A stretch of 64,000 nt of DNA, taken from assembly GCA_002716125.1 (NCBI GenBank), contig PAZH01000004.1, positions 92,370-156,369 on the forward strand, read 5' to 3'. Shown here one piece after another: positions 18,369 through 27,835 of the stretch. Made by a program: the position numbers and the translations under genes. The stretch is from Rhodospirillaceae bacterium. Lineage in GTDB: Bacteria; Pseudomonadota; Alphaproteobacteria; UBA8366. Positions within the stretch are counted from its first letter, which is position 1. The number at the start of each line of letters is the position of its first letter. The notes under the pieces were generated by a model that was given only the letters and a program-made list of their open reading frames with translations, searched no databases and had not been told where the DNA came from.

Positions 18369-19529
18369 CTATGTTAGCAGGCCATCAACAATCGAGTTAA
18401 GCCGCGAGCGGCCGGCGGCGGTCGTTCGCAAGACGCCTTGATCGTTTTCGATTAAGTCGAGTTCCAGATACGTTTGGAACGTCTCGATGTTCAGGCATTC
18501 CTCAAGTGGTTTCCCGGCCTCCGAGAGAAAGCGTTCGTGCGGAATACCATCGCGGGTCCGCAGTCCCATCAAGACAAGTTCTGCGAGGCGCTCGTCCCGG
18601 TCCAAGGCTTCCGCGTGCCGTGTTCCATGGCCTTCTTGTTCGACCATTTGCAGCCATCTTTCCGGCAATTTGCGTCGCTTGACCGCAAACTTTCCGCCCT
18701 CTTTCTCCAGGCGGGCATGTGCGCCGGGCCCAATTCCGGCGTAATTCCCGTACTGCCAATAGAGCAGATTGTGCCGGCATTCGGCGCCTGGGGCGGCGTG
18801 GTTCGAAATTTCGTACGCCGGCAGGCCTGCATCCGAAAGGCGTGCTTGCGTTGCTTCGAACATTTCGGCGGCTTCATCGTCGTCCAGTGGCGCTAAGCGG
18901 CCCTGGCGCCACAAACCGTAGAAAGGCGTGCCGCGCTCGATGGTGAGTTGATAGAGCGACAAATGCGAACCGGCGAGTGCTAGGGCACGGTCCAGTTCTT
19001 GGTGCCATGCGGATAACGTCTGTCCCGGTCGCGCATAAATGAGGTCGAAACTATATCGGCCAAAATGCGCGGCTGCGATCTCAATCGCATCGATGGCTTC
19101 TTTCGCGCTGTGGCCCCGGCCCAGAAAAGAGAGGACCTGGTCGTCAAAAGCTTGCACACCCAGGGACACGCGATTGACACCTGCCTCCTGCAAGGCCGAG
19201 AAGCGGGCGCTCTCGACGGACGTTGGATTGGCTTCGGCGGTGATTTCAACGTCTTCTGCAAGGCCCCAACAGCGATCGATTTGCTCAATGATCGCGGCAA
19301 CGGTTTCAGGCGGCATAAGGGAGGGTGTGCCGCCGCCGAAGAAAATGCTGGTGACCTGACCGCCGTCCCAATCGTTCGCCGTGTGGTCGATTTCGCTCAG
19401 CATCGCCCGACGCCATCGATCCTGGTCGACCCGGTCGCGAACATGACTGTTGAAATCGCAATAAGGGCATTTAGACAGACAGAACGGCCAATGAACGTAA
19501 ATGCCGAACGGCGCCATCGTCTTGCTCAC
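18369..19529 (-). CDS. hemW: Radical SAM haem chaperone HemW-like protein
   Basis: A 386-residue radical SAM protein with the [10 protein letters not shown] cluster motif, [10 protein letters not shown] and the HemN C-terminal domain. HemW-type proteins resemble oxygen-independent coproporphyrinogen oxidase but lack the extra N-terminal cysteine of HemN and deliver haem. I chose GTG 19529, whose GTGA overlaps the rdgB stop. ATG 19517 four codons later is an alternative. It is the third gene of rph-rdgB-hemW. Confidence 0.9.
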   Translation of the reverse strand: MSKTMAPFGIYVHWPFCLSKCPYCDFNSHVRDRVDQDRWRRAMLSEIDHTANDWDGGQVTSIFFGGGTPSLMPPETVAAIIEQIDRCWGLAEDVEITAEANPTSVESARFSALQEAGVNRVSLGVQAFDDQVLSFLGRGHSAKEAIDAIEIAAAHFGRYSFDLIYARPGQTLSAWHQELDRALALAGSHLSLYQLTIERGTPFYGLWRQGRLAPLDDDEAAEMFEATQARLSDAGLPAYEISNHAAPGAECRHNLLYWQYGNYAGIGPGAHARLEKEGGKFAVKRRKLPERWLQMVEQEGHGTRHAEALDRDERLAELVLMGLRTRDGIPHERFLSEAGKPLEECLNIETFQTYLELDLIENDQGVLRTTAAGRSRLNSIVDGLLT

Positions 19530-20122
19530 GCGAAACAAGCGGCCACAAGTTTCCGGAATGCGTCCGCGCGATGGCTAATTTCGTGTTTCTCTGTCTGGTT
19601 CATCTCGCCGAAGGTTTCGGTCCGGTTGTCTGGCAGAAACATCGGATCGTAACCGAAGCCGAGGTCGCCGCGTGGCGGCCACACAAGCGAACCGGCGATA
19701 AGGCCTTCGAAGGTTTCGGTGTGGCCGTCCGGCCATGCAAGGGCTAAGGCGCAAATAAACTGAGCACTTCGATCGCTGCCTTCCGGTAACTTTTCCTCGA
19801 CCTTGCGCATGGCCATGTCGAAGTCTTTCTCCGGTCCGCCCCAACGCGCGGAATAAATTCCGGGTTCACCGCCCAAGGCATCCACCGCCAGGCCCGAATC
19901 GTCCGACAAAGCCGGCAGCTGTGATGCTTGGGCAGCCGCTTCCGCTTTGAGAATGGCGTTGGCGACGAAAGTCGTGCCGGTCTCTTCGGGCTCGTCCAAA
20001 GTCAATTCGATGGCGGACTTTACCTCGACGCCGAAGGGCTTCAGGAGATCGTCGATCTCGCGCACTTTGCCGGGATTGTGGCTGGCGATAATGAGTTGCT
20101 TGTCGGTGAAGCGTCGGGCCAT
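19526..20122 (-). CDS. rdgB: XTP/dITP diphosphatase RdgB
   Basis: A 198-residue nucleotide-sanitising enzyme that hydrolyses dITP and XTP to the monophosphates. N-terminal [11 protein letters not shown], the [11 protein letters not shown] metal site, and [10 protein letters not shown] with the C-terminal SHRADAF are all family signatures. ATG 20122 is five bases after the rph stop. Confidence 0.96.
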   Translation of the reverse strand: MARRFTDKQLIIASHNPGKVREIDDLLKPFGVEVKSAIELTLDEPEETGTTFVANAILKAEAAAQASQLPALSDDSGLAVDALGGEPGIYSARWGGPEKDFDMAMRKVEEKLPEGSDRSAQFICALALAWPDGHTETFEGLIAGSLVWPPRGDLGFGYDPMFLPDNRTETFGEMNQTEKHEISHRADAFRKLVAACFA

Positions 20123-20126
20123 GGGA

Positions 20127-20840
20127 CTATTGTAAACCAAGTGCGGATTTTTGTGCTTTGACCAGCTGAGCGATGCCATCCGTTGCGAGCGTCAGTAGCG
20201 CGTCGAACTGCTCACGCAAAAAGGGGTCGCCCTCGGCTGTGCCTTGTACTTCCACGATACCGCCACTGCCAGTTAGCACAAAATTGGCGTCCGCTTGCGC
20301 GGTCGAGTCCTCCGCATAATCCAGATCGAGAACCGCCTCGCCATTCCAAAGACCGCAGGAGATCGCCGCGACCTCATCCGTAAGGGGAATCGTCTCGACG
20401 GCTCCGATGCGCTGCAGGTGTTGGAACGCGAGATGGAGTGCGACGAAACCGCCGGTGATGGCCGCCGTCCGCGTGCCGCCATCTGCCTGTAAGACATCGC
20501 AATCGATTCGGACTTGGCGCTCGCCGAATCCTTCCATGTCGGTAACGGCCCGCAAGCTGCGTCCGATGAGACGCTGGATTTCTTGCGTACGGCCCGTCGA
20601 AAGCGTTCGTTTTCGATCGTTCCGAGTATTGGTGGCGCGGGGCAACATGCCGTACTCAGCCGTCACCCAGCCGCGACCACTATTGCGCATGAAAGGCGGC
20701 ACCGAATCTTCGACACTGGCCGTGCAGAGCACATGCGTATCGCCAAACTTGGCGAGGCAGGACCCTTCCGCATATTTCGAGAAATCAGTCTCTAAAACGA
20801 TATTGCGCAATTGATCGGTGTTTCTGCCGGACGGGCGCAT
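20127..20840 (-). CDS. rph: Ribonuclease PH
   Basis: A 237-residue phosphorolytic 3'-exoribonuclease that trims tRNA 3' ends. It begins [12 protein letters not shown] and contains [20 protein letters not shown] and the [14 protein letters not shown] active site. Full length. It is divergent from hrcA with 108 bases between them. AAGG ahead of ATG 20840 is a usable ribosome binding site. An in-frame upstream extension was rejected because it lacks family sequence. Confidence 0.97.
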   Translation of the reverse strand: MRPSGRNTDQLRNIVLETDFSKYAEGSCLAKFGDTHVLCTASVEDSVPPFMRNSGRGWVTAEYGMLPRATNTRNDRKRTLSTGRTQEIQRLIGRSLRAVTDMEGFGERQVRIDCDVLQADGGTRTAAITGGFVALHLAFQHLQRIGAVETIPLTDEVAAISCGLWNGEAVLDLDYAEDSTAQADANFVLTGSGGIVEVQGTAEGDPFLREQFDALLTLATDGIAQLVKAQKSALGLQ

Positions 20841-20910
20841 AAGCGTACCTTTTTCGTAATTTTGCCCGCAAGCTAACGGCTCCGAAGAGCGAGGTCCAGC
20901 GGTGCTCTCA

Positions 20911-20939
20911 TTGACGCTCACCAGGACGCTTACTACATT
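20911..20939 (+). promoter_or_regulatory. Sigma-70-type promoter of hrcA-grpE
   Basis: TTGACG (20911-20916) and TACATT (20934-20939) are separated by exactly 17 bases. The -10 element ends only nine bases before ATG 20949, so the transcript would start at or next to the first hrcA start codon. No CIRCE inverted repeat (TTAGCACTC type) is visible in this region. Confidence 0.6.
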
Positions 20940-20948
20940 CTCCGCACC

Positions 20949-21986
20949 ATGATCTCTGAGATGAACGAACGTTCGCGCGAAATTATGCGGCTCATTGTTG
21001 AGGCGTATACCGAGACCGGCTCCGCCGTCGGCTCTCGCACGTTGTCGCGCCGTCTCGATCTGCCATTGTCGCCGGCGACGATTCGCAACGTCATGGCCGA
21101 TTTGGAAGATCTCGGCCTGCTCTATTCGCCACATACCTCGGCGGGCCGTCTGCCGACGGACGCCGGACTTCGAATGTTCGTCGACGGTTTACTTGAAATC
21201 GGGAACCTCACGGAAGAGGAGCGCGCGCACATTGAAAGCCAATGTGCGGCGACGGGCCGAAGCCCGCAGAAAGTGCTCGAAGAAGCCTCTGATATGCTGT
21301 CCGGCCTGTCGTCATGCGCCGGCCTTGTGATGGCGCCGACGCAGGAAGAATCGCTGCGGCATATCGAGTTCGTTTCGCTGGCGCCGGGCCGCGCCCTTGT
21401 CGTTTTGGTCAGCGAAAGCGGTATGGTCGAGAACCGGGTCATCGATGTGCCGCTCGATATGCCGACGTCGAAAATGGTCGAAGCGAGCAATTTCTTAAGT
21501 TCCAAGTTGGTGGGCCGAAGCCTGGCGGAAGCGCGCCGCGAAATCGACGGAGAGATAGCTGAACATCGCGCGACGTTGGATTCGCTCACCCAGAAAGTCG
21601 TTGAAGCCGGATTGGCCACTTGGTCCGAAGGGGGCAACGACGGTGGTGTCCTGATTGTCCGTGGACAGGCGAAGCTGCTAGACGATGTGACGGCGTTGGG
21701 TGATCTAGAGCGTATTCGCGGTCTCTTTCAGGCTTTGGAGACAAAAGAATCGTTGTTGCGGCTTTTGGAAGTTACGGAAGCTGGCGAAGGGGTTCAGATT
21801 TTCATCGGTGCGGAGAACGATTTGTTTGCGCTTTCCGGTTGTTCGATGATTATCGCGCCTTACCAAAACCATCAGGAACAAATTGTCGGTGCCATTGGCG
21901 TGATCGGCCCGACGCGCATGAATTACGCACGAATAATTCCAATGGTCGACTATACGGCCAAGCTTGTCGGGCGAGTGCTCGGCTAG
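20949..21986 (+). CDS. hrcA: Heat-inducible transcription repressor HrcA
   Basis: A 345-residue winged-helix repressor that binds CIRCE operators and is folded by GroEL. The N-terminal DNA-binding domain includes [20 protein letters not shown], and the C-terminal part has the GAF-like region ending [18 protein letters not shown]. ATG 20949 or ATG 20961 could be used; the promoter position favours either a leaderless start at 20949 or initiation at 20961. It precedes grpE by 15 bases, one operon. Confidence 0.95.
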   Translation: MISEMNERSREIMRLIVEAYTETGSAVGSRTLSRRLDLPLSPATIRNVMADLEDLGLLYSPHTSAGRLPTDAGLRMFVDGLLEIGNLTEEERAHIESQCAATGRSPQKVLEEASDMLSGLSSCAGLVMAPTQEESLRHIEFVSLAPGRALVVLVSESGMVENRVIDVPLDMPTSKMVEASNFLSSKLVGRSLAEARREIDGEIAEHRATLDSLTQKVVEAGLATWSEGGNDGGVLIVRGQAKLLDDVTALGDLERIRGLFQALETKESLLRLLEVTEAGEGVQIFIGAENDLFALSGCSMIIAPYQNHQEQIVGAIGVIGPTRMNYARIIPMVDYTAKLVGRVLG

Positions 21987-22001
21987 AAAGAAAGCGAAGA
22001 G

Positions 22002-22673
22002 ATGATCGATACGAGTGAAGACCGCGACACCGAGAAACCAGAAATGGAAGAGCCGGTCGAGGAAGTGCAGATTTCCGAGGAAGCGCAGCAGATCGCAGAA
22101 GATGCGGACAGCGATGCCGTCGAGGAATCCCCGGCAGAGGAAGCAACGCCCGAAGCATCGGCGGCCCCCTCCGCAGAAGAACAAGCGGCCGAAATGAAAG
22201 ACCGCTTGCTGCGTGCTTTGGCCGATGTCGAGAACACGCGCCGCCGCGCGGCACGCGATCTTGAGGATGCCCGCAAATATGCCGCCAGCGGGTTCGCGAA
22301 AGACCTGCTCAATGTATCCGATAATTTGCGACGTGCTTTGGATGCCGTGGCCGATGATGCGCGGGAGGGTGACGAGACCGTTAAGAATCTCGTTCAAGGC
22401 ATCGAGATGGTCGAGAAGGAACTTCTGAGTGCGTTTGAGCGCCAGGGCATCAAGAAAGTCGATCCTCTGGGTGAGCCTTTCGACCATAACTTCCACCAGG
22501 CGATGTACGAAAAACCGGATACGGAGTATGCCAACGGTACCGTCGCCGAGGTGCTGCAACCAGGCTATGTGATGCACGATAGGCTATTGCGTCCGGCGAT
22601 GGTCGCAGTTGCGAAGGGCGATGCTGCGGGCACGCCGCCTGACGACGTGGATTCGGTCGACACGACAGCCTGA
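22002..22673 (+). CDS. grpE: Nucleotide exchange factor GrpE
   Basis: A 223-residue DnaK co-chaperone. A glutamate-rich N-terminal tail (1-60) leads into the long coiled coil (RALADVENTRRRAARDLEDA) and the C-terminal beta domain with EPFDHNFHQAM and VLQPGYVMHDRLLRPAMV. It sits between hrcA and, beyond one opposing gene, dnaK-dnaJ. Confidence 0.96.
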   Translation: MIDTSEDRDTEKPEMEEPVEEVQISEEAQQIAEDADSDAVEESPAEEATPEASAAPSAEEQAAEMKDRLLRALADVENTRRRAARDLEDARKYAASGFAKDLLNVSDNLRRALDAVADDAREGDETVKNLVQGIEMVEKELLSAFERQGIKKVDPLGEPFDHNFHQAMYEKPDTEYANGTVAEVLQPGYVMHDRLLRPAMVAVAKGDAAGTPPDDVDSVDTTA

Positions 22674-22684
22674 GAACCGGCGCA

Positions 22685-23551
22685 TTACAAGCGTTCGGCT
22701 TCCGGGTCGTGTGCTGCAAAATTTCGCTTCGCTTTATCTGAGTCCGACACGGCATAGCAGTAGCTACAACCGTGCGGACAGGTGTCGTAAGCGCCAATGT
22801 CGCGGGAGGCGTGACAAAGGCAATCCGGACGATTGCCGCGCTGTTTCGCGGTAATCGGCGCGCCGGCGATGTCGGAAAGTCGCGCCGCGTCGATACAGGC
22901 GGCAAGGGGCGTTTCAGTGCTTGCCAGCGCTTTTTGACTGCAAACCGTCAGTCGCATTTGATGCGTATTTGCGACGGCGCCGAGTTGTTGGATCAGCGCG
23001 CGCTTGGCGTCGGCGTCCGGATCTTCCCAGCGAAATTCTCCTTTTAACGCCGCCCGGTCGAGGTTTCGGCGTGTTTTTCGGTATATTTGTGCAAACGAGA
23101 CTGTTACCTCATCGACCGTACCGGCGAGCTTGGCGGCGAGTTGGGTAAAGTTCGCAAGATGCCATGCGGGCGGCGTGTGGTCAGTGAAGACGACCGGGTC
23201 GTATCGCCAAACGACGGCGCGGGCGCCGAATTCTGTGGCAATCGCTTTCATGTTCGAAACGGCTTGGTCGTCCGCGATGACGCTTTGCTCGAGAGCCCTG
23301 GGATAGCCCGTCACCGTGTATTGGACGTAGAATGGCGCGTGCAATCCGATTTTCGGTAAATGCCGCATAAACGGCATGGCATTCCGCGTCCAGAAAACGA
23401 AACCGTCGACATCTGCCGCGCGAAGCGAAACTTCATAGGTTTTTTGGTTCCATGGGTTAACCGAACAGCACGCGCCGACGGCCAAACGCCGCATGAACCA
23501 ATCGCCGTAGAAGGCGGGAATGTCAGTGCGATAACTTGCAGAAACGATCAT
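22685..23551 (-). CDS. DUF1848 domain-containing protein with C-terminal cysteine cluster
   Basis: A 288-residue protein starting MIVSASYRTDIPAFYGDWF, the hallmark of DUF1848. The C-terminus has a run of cysteines including CPHGCSYCYA, a CxxxCxxC motif like that of radical SAM proteins but placed at the end of the chain. It probably binds an iron-sulfur cluster; I know of no established reaction. It is inserted on the opposite strand between grpE and dnaK and overlaps neither. Confidence 0.85.
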   Translation of the reverse strand: MIVSASYRTDIPAFYGDWFMRRLAVGACCSVNPWNQKTYEVSLRAADVDGFVFWTRNAMPFMRHLPKIGLHAPFYVQYTVTGYPRALEQSVIADDQAVSNMKAIATEFGARAVVWRYDPVVFTDHTPPAWHLANFTQLAAKLAGTVDEVTVSFAQIYRKTRRNLDRAALKGEFRWEDPDADAKRALIQQLGAVANTHQMRLTVCSQKALASTETPLAACIDAARLSDIAGAPITAKQRGNRPDCLCHASRDIGAYDTCPHGCSYCYAVSDSDKAKRNFAAHDPEAERL

Positions 23552-23612
23552 TTGATTGCTCGTTTAGTATTGCAAACTGGGCGCCGGCGAATTATTTCGC
23601 CCGCCGACGGTT

Positions 23613-23643
23613 CTTGTAGTCTCTTCAACCCGTTCTTATATAG
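23613..23643 (+). promoter_or_regulatory. Sigma-32-type heat-shock promoter of dnaK
   Basis: CTTG (23613-23616), 18 bases, then CTTATATAG (23635-23643) fits the alphaproteobacterial RpoH pattern CTTG-N17/18-CYTATNT. The TTG and TATATA parts also permit sigma-70 recognition. Start of transcription would be about 100 bases before dnaK. Confidence 0.7.
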
Positions 23644-23653
23644 CCGAAAGTTG

Positions 23654-23671
23654 CGCATGATTCGTCATGCG
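23654..23671 (+). other. UUCG-capped hairpin in the dnaK leader
   Basis: CGCATGA and TCATGCG (7 bp, perfect) flank a TTCG loop, a very stable RNA tetraloop. It lies just downstream of the promoter in the roughly 100-base 5' untranslated region. Possible roles are mRNA stabilisation or tuning of dnaK expression; this is inference. Confidence 0.5.
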
Positions 23672-23754
23672 GCGTGTTGACGGAGATTATAGGCCGGGGC
23701 CGATTTTCGGGCCGGTCGATCTCGCCGAGCGATTTGAAAAAAAAGGTTTAGCAA

Positions 23755-25695
23755 ATGAGCAAAGTAATCGGTATCGATTTGGGTACGACAAATTCCTGCG
23801 TCGCCGTGATGGAAGGGGCGCAACCCAAAGTGATCGAAAGCGCGGAAGGCTTTCGCACAACCCCCTCGATGGTCGCCTTTACGGAATCGGATGAACGTCT
23901 TGTCGGACATTCCGCAAAACGTCAGGCCGTCACCAATCCGGAAAATACGTTTTTCGCGATCAAGCGTCTGATCGGCCGGCGCTTCGGCGACGACGAGACC
24001 AAGAAAGATATGGATTTGGTGCCTTACAGCATCATCGAAGGTGAAAATGGCGACGCCTGGGTCGAGTGCCGCGGAAATAAGTACGCGCCGAGCCAGATCA
24101 GTGCGTTCATCTTGCAAAAAATGAAAGAGGACGCGGAAGCTTATCTCGGCGAAAAGGTCGAGCAAGCCGTGATCACGGTGCCGGCCTATTTCAACGACTC
24201 GCAACGACAGGCGACGAAGGACGCCGGTAAGATTGCCGGTCTTGACGTGCTGCGTATCATTAACGAGCCGACAGCGGCCGCGCTCGCCTACGGGCTTGAG
24301 AAAAAAGGCGCGGGTGTAATTGCCGTCTATGACCTTGGCGGCGGCACTTTTGATATTTCGGTGTTGGAAATTGGTGACGGTGTCTTCGAAGTGAAGTCCA
24401 CGAACGGCGATACGTTCTTGGGCGGCGAAGATTTCGATCAGTACATCATCGATTATCTGGCTGACGAATTTAAGAAAGAAAACGGTATCGATCTTCGTGA
24501 GGACAAGCTCGCGCTGCAGCGCCTCAAGGAAGCCGGCGAAAAAGCCAAGATCGAGTTGTCGAGCGCGGTGGAAACGGATGTGACCCTGCCGTTCGTAACG
24601 GCGGATCAGTCCGGACCGAAGCACCTCAATATGAAATTGACTCGTGCGAAGCTTGAGGCGTTGGTCGATGAATTGGTGCAGCGGACCATTGCACCGTGCA
24701 AGAAGGCATTGTCGGACGCCGGATTGAAAGCCAGCGAGATCGATGAAGTCATCCTGGTCGGCGGTATGACCCGGATGCCCAAGATTATCGAAACGGTGAA
24801 GCAGTTCTTCGGGAAAGAGCCGCACCGCGGTGTGAATCCCGACGAGGTGGTCGCCATGGGCGCGGCCATTCAGGCCGGCGTTCTGCAGGGCGATGTAAAA
24901 GACGTTCTGTTGCTCGACGTGACACCGTTGTCGCTTGGCATCGAGACTTTGGGCGGCGTCTTTACGCGCCTGATCGATCGCAATACGACAATTCCGACAC
25001 GCAAGAGCCAGACCTTCTCGACGGCGGAAGACAACCAAACGGCGGTGACCATTCGGGTCTTCCAAGGCGAACGCGAGATGGCTGCGGACAACAAGGTGCT
25101 CGGGCAGTTCGATCTGGTGGGAATTCCACCCTCGCCGCGCGGTATGCCGCAAATCGAAGTGACGTTTGACATTGATGCGAACGGCATCGTGAACGTCTCG
25201 GCGAAGGATAAAGCAACCGGCCAGGAACAACAGATTCGCATTCAAGCCTCCGGCGGGCTGAGTGATGCGGATATCGATCAAATGGTGCAGGACGCCGAAG
25301 AGCATGCGGCCGACGACCAAAAACGCAAGGAACTGGTCGAAGCCCGCAACACCGCAGACAGTCTTGTGTACTCCACTGAGAAGTCGTTGGAAGAATACGG
25401 CGATAAAATCAGCGAGGACGAGAAATCTGCGATCCAGGCCGATGTCGACGCATTGAAGGAAGCGCTGCAAGGTGAAGATGCAGCGGATATTACCGCCAAG
25501 ACGGAAGCTTTGAGCCAGTCGAGCATGAAGCTCGGCGAAGCGATGTATAAGGCCAGCCAAGAAAATGCTGGGGGCGCAGCACCCGATATGGACATGGGTG
25601 GTGATGCTTCGAATGCTTCTGGCGAAGCCGCAAGTGACGACGGCGTCGTTGATGCGGACTTTGAAGAAGTCGAAGAAGACAATAAGGACAAGTAG
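23755..25695 (+). CDS. dnaK: Molecular chaperone DnaK (Hsp70)
   Basis: A 646-residue Hsp70. The ATPase domain begins [15 protein letters not shown] and contains the phosphate-2 loop [15 protein letters not shown]. The substrate-binding domain follows about residue 390, and the acidic tail ends with the [14 protein letters not shown] sequence typical of bacterial DnaK. AAGG lies eight bases before ATG 23755. It is controlled from the heat-shock promoter upstream and is followed by a hairpin and dnaJ. Ends in TAG. Confidence 0.99.
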   Translation: MSKVIGIDLGTTNSCVAVMEGAQPKVIESAEGFRTTPSMVAFTESDERLVGHSAKRQAVTNPENTFFAIKRLIGRRFGDDETKKDMDLVPYSIIEGENGDAWVECRGNKYAPSQISAFILQKMKEDAEAYLGEKVEQAVITVPAYFNDSQRQATKDAGKIAGLDVLRIINEPTAAALAYGLEKKGAGVIAVYDLGGGTFDISVLEIGDGVFEVKSTNGDTFLGGEDFDQYIIDYLADEFKKENGIDLREDKLALQRLKEAGEKAKIELSSAVETDVTLPFVTADQSGPKHLNMKLTRAKLEALVDELVQRTIAPCKKALSDAGLKASEIDEVILVGGMTRMPKIIETVKQFFGKEPHRGVNPDEVVAMGAAIQAGVLQGDVKDVLLLDVTPLSLGIETLGGVFTRLIDRNTTIPTRKSQTFSTAEDNQTAVTIRVFQGEREMAADNKVLGQFDLVGIPPSPRGMPQIEVTFDIDANGIVNVSAKDKATGQEQQIRIQASGGLSDADIDQMVQDAEEHAADDQKRKELVEARNTADSLVYSTEKSLEEYGDKISEDEKSAIQADVDALKEALQGEDAADITAKTEALSQSSMKLGEAMYKASQENAGGAAPDMDMGGDASNASGEAASDDGVVDADFEEVEEDNKDK

Positions 25696-25707
25696 CAGGC
25701 GCTGTTC

Positions 25708-25734
25708 GGGATAGGGTCCGAAGGACCCTGTCCC
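25708..25734 (+). other. Strong hairpin between dnaK and dnaJ
   Basis: GGGATAGGGTCC and GGACCCTGTCCC pair over 12 bp with one U-G wobble and a GAA loop. No T-run follows, so it is not a classical intrinsic terminator. It may protect the 3' end of dnaK mRNA or partly attenuate read-through, which would give more DnaK than DnaJ. Confidence 0.6.
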
Positions 25735-25781
25735 GGCGTAGCATGGCGCCTTAGCGCGCGCCGCTTGGTCGGGGGTGGCCG

Positions 25782-26927
25782 ATGGCAAAAGCTGATTATT
25801 ATGAATCCTTAGGGGTCGGACGCGACGCGAGTGCGGATGACCTGAAGAGTGCGTACCGCAAGGCGGCGATGAAGTATCATCCCGATCGAAACCCCGACAA
25901 CGCCGAAGCGGAAGCCAAATTCAAAGAAATCAATGAAGCCTATGAAGTCCTAAAGGACGATCAAAAACGGGCAGCCTACGATCGCTTCGGGCACGCGGCA
26001 TTCGAAAACGGGGGTGCGGGCGGACCTGGCGGCGGGCCCGGCGGGTTTGATTTCGCATCGGGTTTTGCGGACATCTTCGACGAGATGTTCGGTGACTTTG
26101 GCGGCGCGCGGCGCGGTGGCAGCCGGCGGTCTTCCTCGCGCGGCGACGATTTGCGTTACAATCTCGAGATTTCGCTGGAAGACGCCTTTGGCGGTCGACA
26201 GGTCGAAATCCACGTACCTTCGACGGAATCATGCAAGTCCTGCGAGGGCACGGGCGCAAGGGGCGGCGCGCAACCGGTCACCTGCCCGACATGTCAGGGC
26301 CTGGGTAAGGTGCGTGCGCAACAGGGTTTCTTCACGATCGAGCGCACCTGCGCGACATGTCATGGACAAGGGCAGATCATTGAAGACCCTTGTCCGGCCT
26401 GTGCGGGCTCCGGGCGCACGCGGAAAGAAAAGAAACTCTCGGTGAATGTACCCCCCGGCGTCGACGACGGTACCCGCATCCGTCTGGCCGGCGAAGGCGA
26501 AGCAGGCCTGCGTGGCGGGCCCCCTGGCGATCTCTATATTTTTCTGACGATCGCTGAACACGTCTTCTTCCAGCGCGATGGCGCAGATATCTATTGTCGG
26601 GTACCGATCCCGATGACCATCGCTTCTCTGGGGGGCGCAATTGAAGTGCCGGCGATCGACGGCTCCCGCGCGAAGGTCAATATTCCGGAAGGCACACAAT
26701 CGGGCCAACAGTTCCGGCTGCGCGGCAAGGGCATGTCCGTTCTGCAGTCCAAAATCCGTGGCGATATGTATATCGACGCGCAGGTCGAGACACCGGTCAA
26801 ATTGACCAAGCGGCAAAAAGAGTTGCTGCGTGAGTTCGACAACGCCGGCGGCGATGAGGTTCACAGCCCTCGTTCCGAAGGGTTCTTCGACAAGGTCAAG
26901 GACTTCTGGGAAGACCTGACCGAGTAG
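25782..26927 (+). CDS. dnaJ: Molecular chaperone DnaJ (Hsp40)
   Basis: A 381-residue type I J protein: J domain with YHPDRNPDN (HPD at about 34), Gly/Phe-rich linker (75-120), four zinc-binding CxxCxGxG repeats ([32 protein letters not shown]), and the C-terminal substrate-binding domains. It stimulates DnaK ATPase. It lies 86 bases after dnaK. Confidence 0.98.
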   Translation: MAKADYYESLGVGRDASADDLKSAYRKAAMKYHPDRNPDNAEAEAKFKEINEAYEVLKDDQKRAAYDRFGHAAFENGGAGGPGGGPGGFDFASGFADIFDEMFGDFGGARRGGSRRSSSRGDDLRYNLEISLEDAFGGRQVEIHVPSTESCKSCEGTGARGGAQPVTCPTCQGLGKVRAQQGFFTIERTCATCHGQGQIIEDPCPACAGSGRTRKEKKLSVNVPPGVDDGTRIRLAGEGEAGLRGGPPGDLYIFLTIAEHVFFQRDGADIYCRVPIPMTIASLGGAIEVPAIDGSRAKVNIPEGTQSGQQFRLRGKGMSVLQSKIRGDMYIDAQVETPVKLTKRQKELLREFDNAGGDEVHSPRSEGFFDKVKDFWEDLTE

Positions 26928-26974
26928 TGCCGCGCGACACGCCGCATTTACAAATTCCGTTCCGCCGCTAATTA

Positions 26975-27001
26975 TCCTCCTCGAACCGAACCAAGGGAGG
27001 A
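26975..27001 (+). promoter_or_regulatory. Possible ribosome-binding-site-sequestering hairpin of dapB
   Basis: TCCTCC (26975-26980) is perfectly complementary to GGAGGA (26996-27001), which contains the dapB Shine-Dalgarno sequence, with a 15-base loop. Pairing would hide the ribosome binding site. Six base pairs is modest and no ligand domain is visible, so regulation is only a possibility. Confidence 0.3.
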
Positions 27002-27007
27002 CGGGCG

Positions 27008-27823
27008 ATGAGTGGCGATCTCAAAATCGGTATTCTAGGCGGTGCCGGCCGGATGGGGCAGATGAATATCCGTCAAATCTCGATGACGGACGGCTGCGTT
27101 CTGGCGGGTGCGACCGGCCGACCGGGCAGCGATGTGGTTGGCCAGGATGCCGGTACATTGGCGGGCGTCGGATCGCTTGGAGTCGCCATCACGGATGATA
27201 CAGCTGCGATGATCGCGGGAACGGATGTCGTGGTTGATTTTACATTACCCGATGTCGCAGTTGAGGCCGCCCAATTGGCGGCGCAAGCGGGTGCGGCCAT
27301 CATCGCGGGTACAACCGGTCTCTCGCCGGCGCAGGAAGCCGAATATGAAAAGGCGGCGCGGCATGTGCCGGTTGTGCGCGCCGCGAATACCAGTGTCGGC
27401 GTGACTCTACTGATCGCGCTCGCGGAACAAGCTGCGAATTTGCTGGGCGTCGAATACGATATTGAAGTTTTGGAGATGCATCACCGGCACAAGATCGACG
27501 CGCCCTCCGGCACGGCGCTGGCGCTTGGTGAAGGCCTCGCCCGCGGGCGGGGCGTAAATCTTGAGGATGTGAAACAAGCGGTCCGGGATGGCCACACCGG
27601 CGAACGCAAAGCGGGTGATATCGGGTTCGCCACGCTGCGAGGCGGCGATGTCGCAGGAGAGCACGAAGTTATCTTTGCAGCCGAGGGTGAGCGCGTCCTT
27701 CTCGGTCACAAAGCGTCAAGCCGGCAAGTCTTTGCGGCTGGTGCAATTCGGGCGGCTCTGTGGACAAAGGGCCAATCGCCGGGCCTCTACAACATGCGGC
27801 ATGTATTGGGTTTTGAAGACTGA
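27008..27823 (+). CDS. dapB: 4-hydroxy-tetrahydrodipicolinate reductase
   Basis: A 271-residue NAD(P)H-dependent enzyme of lysine and meso-diaminopimelate synthesis. The cofactor motif GILGGAGRMG is N-terminal and the catalytic HHRHKIDAPSGTA lies near residues 158-170. A consensus GGGAGG precedes ATG 27008. It sits 80 bases after dnaJ, an arrangement common in alphaproteobacteria. Confidence 0.97.
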   Translation: MSGDLKIGILGGAGRMGQMNIRQISMTDGCVLAGATGRPGSDVVGQDAGTLAGVGSLGVAITDDTAAMIAGTDVVVDFTLPDVAVEAAQLAAQAGAAIIAGTTGLSPAQEAEYEKAARHVPVVRAANTSVGVTLLIALAEQAANLLGVEYDIEVLEMHHRHKIDAPSGTALALGEGLARGRGVNLEDVKQAVRDGHTGERKAGDIGFATLRGGDVAGEHEVIFAAEGERVLLGHKASSRQVFAAGAIRAALWTKGQSPGLYNMRHVLGFED

Positions 27824-27835
27824 CGCGGCGACCAA

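Noticed and set aside
20841..20948. CIRCE operator upstream of hrcA
   Set aside because: No TTAGCACTC-N9-GAGTGCTAA-like repeat found here or upstream of dnaK; the GGTGCTCTC near 20901 lacks a matching arm.
23665..25788. A 707-codon open frame antisense to dnaK
   Set aside because: Long antisense frames opposite dnaK are a well-known by-product of its codon usage. It lacks recognisable domains and lies exactly over a certain gene.
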